From: a virus
DNA: 22,339 nucleotides
Direction: 5' to 3' (one strand)
Virus record (IMG/VR): IMGVR_UViG_3300033143_002878
Span: 1 to 22,339 of that record
Part shown: positions 21,094 to 22,339 of the stretch, one piece after another
Numbering within the stretch: position 1 is the stretch's first letter
Layout: each line of letters starts with the position of its first letter
Notes under the pieces: generated by a model
What the model was told of the DNA's origin: nothing
Seen by the model: only the letters and a program-made list of their open reading frames with translations
Databases searched by the model: none
Program-made: the position numbers and the translations under genes

Positions 21094-22339
21094 TGAGTGT
21101 CTCCCTTAACGGTGCTAATTGCTCGTGGTAATTCTTGGCTTTATTTAAAGAATCCTTATATATGGGTTTATTTACCTGTCCAGTACTAGCAGTCCTTACA
21201 TCCCGCTTTGTCTTGTAAAATTCAAGGCACTCATCTTCCCATTCAAGGTCAAGATATTCAAGGATTCTTTTAGATTCTTTTTCGTTATCTTCAATCATAT
21301 CTTCATAATTGACCGTCAGAATAGTTCCTTCTGGAAGTACACTTTTCCAATGGTCCATAATATCAAGATGTGAATTGTAATATTCACCTAACAATTTAAA
21401 ATCGTATGTATAGGGGTGAGGCTCATCAAATAACGTATTGTAGCATGAAAGGCAGTTATTTTCAGCGTCTCGTTTACAGAAAATAAACTTGGCATTCGGC
21501 ATGAGCATATGAATAAAACCAATAAAGGTAAAATTGGCTGGTAATTGCATCATATCGTTTATTTCTGCAAGCATATTCAGAGTTTCACCATTGGTATCGA
21601 TATCTGAATGAGTGACCAATATCTGTTCTACCAAAGTAGTGCCAGAACGGGGCATACCAAAAATAAATAGCATGGGTGATTCTCGGTCATCTTTAAATTC
21701 CGCCAACATCTCTCTAGTATATATAAGTTTTAATTTATCAATCATTTCGAGATATGGGGTCATGAATTGACTACAATCGTCTCCAAAATGCTCTTTGAAA
21801 TTACCATCTGCACTAGCTTTAAAATACTTGAAAGCTGTCTCATAATCTTTTTTGGACTCATATACCTTCCCTAATACATGTTGAATAAAGATTTTCACCT
21901 TAGTACTAACGGACACCCGGTCAAGGAATGATTCAAGGAACTTATGGTCAAACAAGTCATCAGTGTATCCGTCGATATTGACAAGGTTACCGTAGGCACC
22001 GATTTGATTTGGGTGTGCTTTTATGAGGGATTTGAGAATGTCAATGGCTTTTTGGTTCTCACCGAGAGCTAAATAACACCGATGAAGATACATAGGAGCT
22101 CTAAAGTCATTTGGATAGTTGAGAATAAATTTCTCAAATATAGGAAGGGATTCAATATAACACCCATGTTCCCATAACGCAAGGGCGATAGGGAACTGCA
22201 TATCCGCTTCATAAGGGGCCGATGAAGATTCCTTGAAGCATTCAACTGCTTTTTCGATGTTATTTTGTAGTTTATATAAAGTTCCCTTGGCGTATAAATG
22301 TCCAGAAGTACATTTCACGGCAAGGGCTTTATCAATGAG
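21044..22339 (-). CDS. TPR-sulfotransferase protein (N-terminus outside window)
   Basis: The frame is open to the right edge (reading LIDKALAVKCTSGHLYAKG), so the start is outside; a GTG at 22318 is an internal codon rather than a convincing start. The first about 200 residues are TPR-like helical repeats (YKLQNNIEKAVECFKESSSA, LGENQKAIDILKSLIKAHPN, SKKDYETAFKYFKAS). Near 21664-21620 comes the PAPS-binding loop FIFGMPRSGTTLVEQIL, followed by THSDI...GETLN. The 3'-phosphate segment is PNAKFIFCKRDAENNCLSCY. This fusion is known in bacterial TPR-sulfotransferases that modify peptides or glycans. The Cys/Lys-Arg-Asp form (CKRDAEN) keeps the essential Arg. It is the most upstream gene seen in the leftward fibre block and overlaps the next gene by 50 bp. 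Confidence 0.88.
   Translation of the reverse strand, partial: LIDKALAVKCTSGHLYAKGTLYKLQNNIEKAVECFKESSSAPYEADMQFPIALALWEHGCYIESLPIFEKFILNYPNDFRAPMYLHRCYLALGENQKAIDILKSLIKAHPNQIGAYGNLVNIDGYTDDLFDHKFLESFLDRVSVSTKVKIFIQHVLGKVYESKKDYETAFKYFKASADGNFKEHFGDDCSQFMTPYLEMIDKLKLIYTREMLAEFKDDRESPMLFIFGMPRSGTTLVEQILVTHSDIDTNGETLNMLAEINDMMQLPANFTFIGFIHMLMPNAKFIFCKRDAENNCLSCYNTLFDEPHPYTYDFKLLGEYYNSHLDIMDHWKSVLPEGTILTVNYEDMIEDNEKESKRILEYLDLEWEDECLEFYKTKRDVRTASTGQVNKPIYKDSLNKAKNYHEQLAPLRETLNARTDRFTENDTTRNH

Overview
The window reads as part of a T4-superfamily tailed phage (myovirus, Caudoviricetes). The evidence is protein-level resemblance to several T4 hallmark proteins: the gp32 single-strand DNA-binding protein with its zinc ligands, the gp59 helicase loader, the gp33 late-transcription co-activator, the gp4 head-completion nuclease, a gp26-type baseplate protein and a gp48/gp54-type pair. 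The sequence is fairly AT-rich and tightly packed, with many start/stop overlaps. The host cannot be named. Two sulfotransferase-family genes and a very large repetitive adhesin suggest an aquatic phage, but that is inference. No tRNA, CRISPR array or insertion sequence was seen.

Left arm (1-5310). A minus-strand gp48-like gene runs off the left edge, 23 bp from a rightward cluster: gp4 nuclease, a conserved protein of unknown role, a tail-tube-fold protein, the gp26-like protein, and a long tape-measure-like protein. The gp26-like gene ends in a canonical -1 slippery heptamer (T TTT TTC). The -1 frame then stays open for 57 codons. The stop codon is followed by a segment that can pair over 12 bp with a segment about 84 nt downstream. 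This is the layout of the tail-assembly-chaperone frameshift (G/GT) placed directly before the tape-measure gene, and it is the most interesting signal in the window. A bidirectional hairpin terminator closes the cluster.

Middle (5371-8421, leftward). This replication and late-transcription block contains, in transcription order, gp33, a small membrane protein, gp59, a HAD phosphatase, a second small membrane protein, a Cys-rich protein and gp32. A perfect-consensus sigma70 promoter (TTGACA-17-TATAAT) drives it. The gp32 leader holds three copies of a 16-nt repeat, a five-codon ORF with a strong ribosome-binding site and a small hairpin, so it is a candidate autoregulatory region.

Right arm (8422-22339, leftward). 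In transcription order: a TPR-sulfotransferase (cut by the right edge), a 113-residue protein, two paralogous fibre-like proteins (the first interrupted by a +1 frame change), a 2614-residue giant made of about 70-75 units of 22-23 residues with five interspersed discoidin-like domains, a second sulfotransferase-like protein, a small beta-rich protein, a short coiled coil, a holin-like membrane protein, a four-helix membrane protein and a degenerate response-regulator receiver domain. The arm looks like a host-recognition or adsorption module plus possible lysis and regulatory functions.
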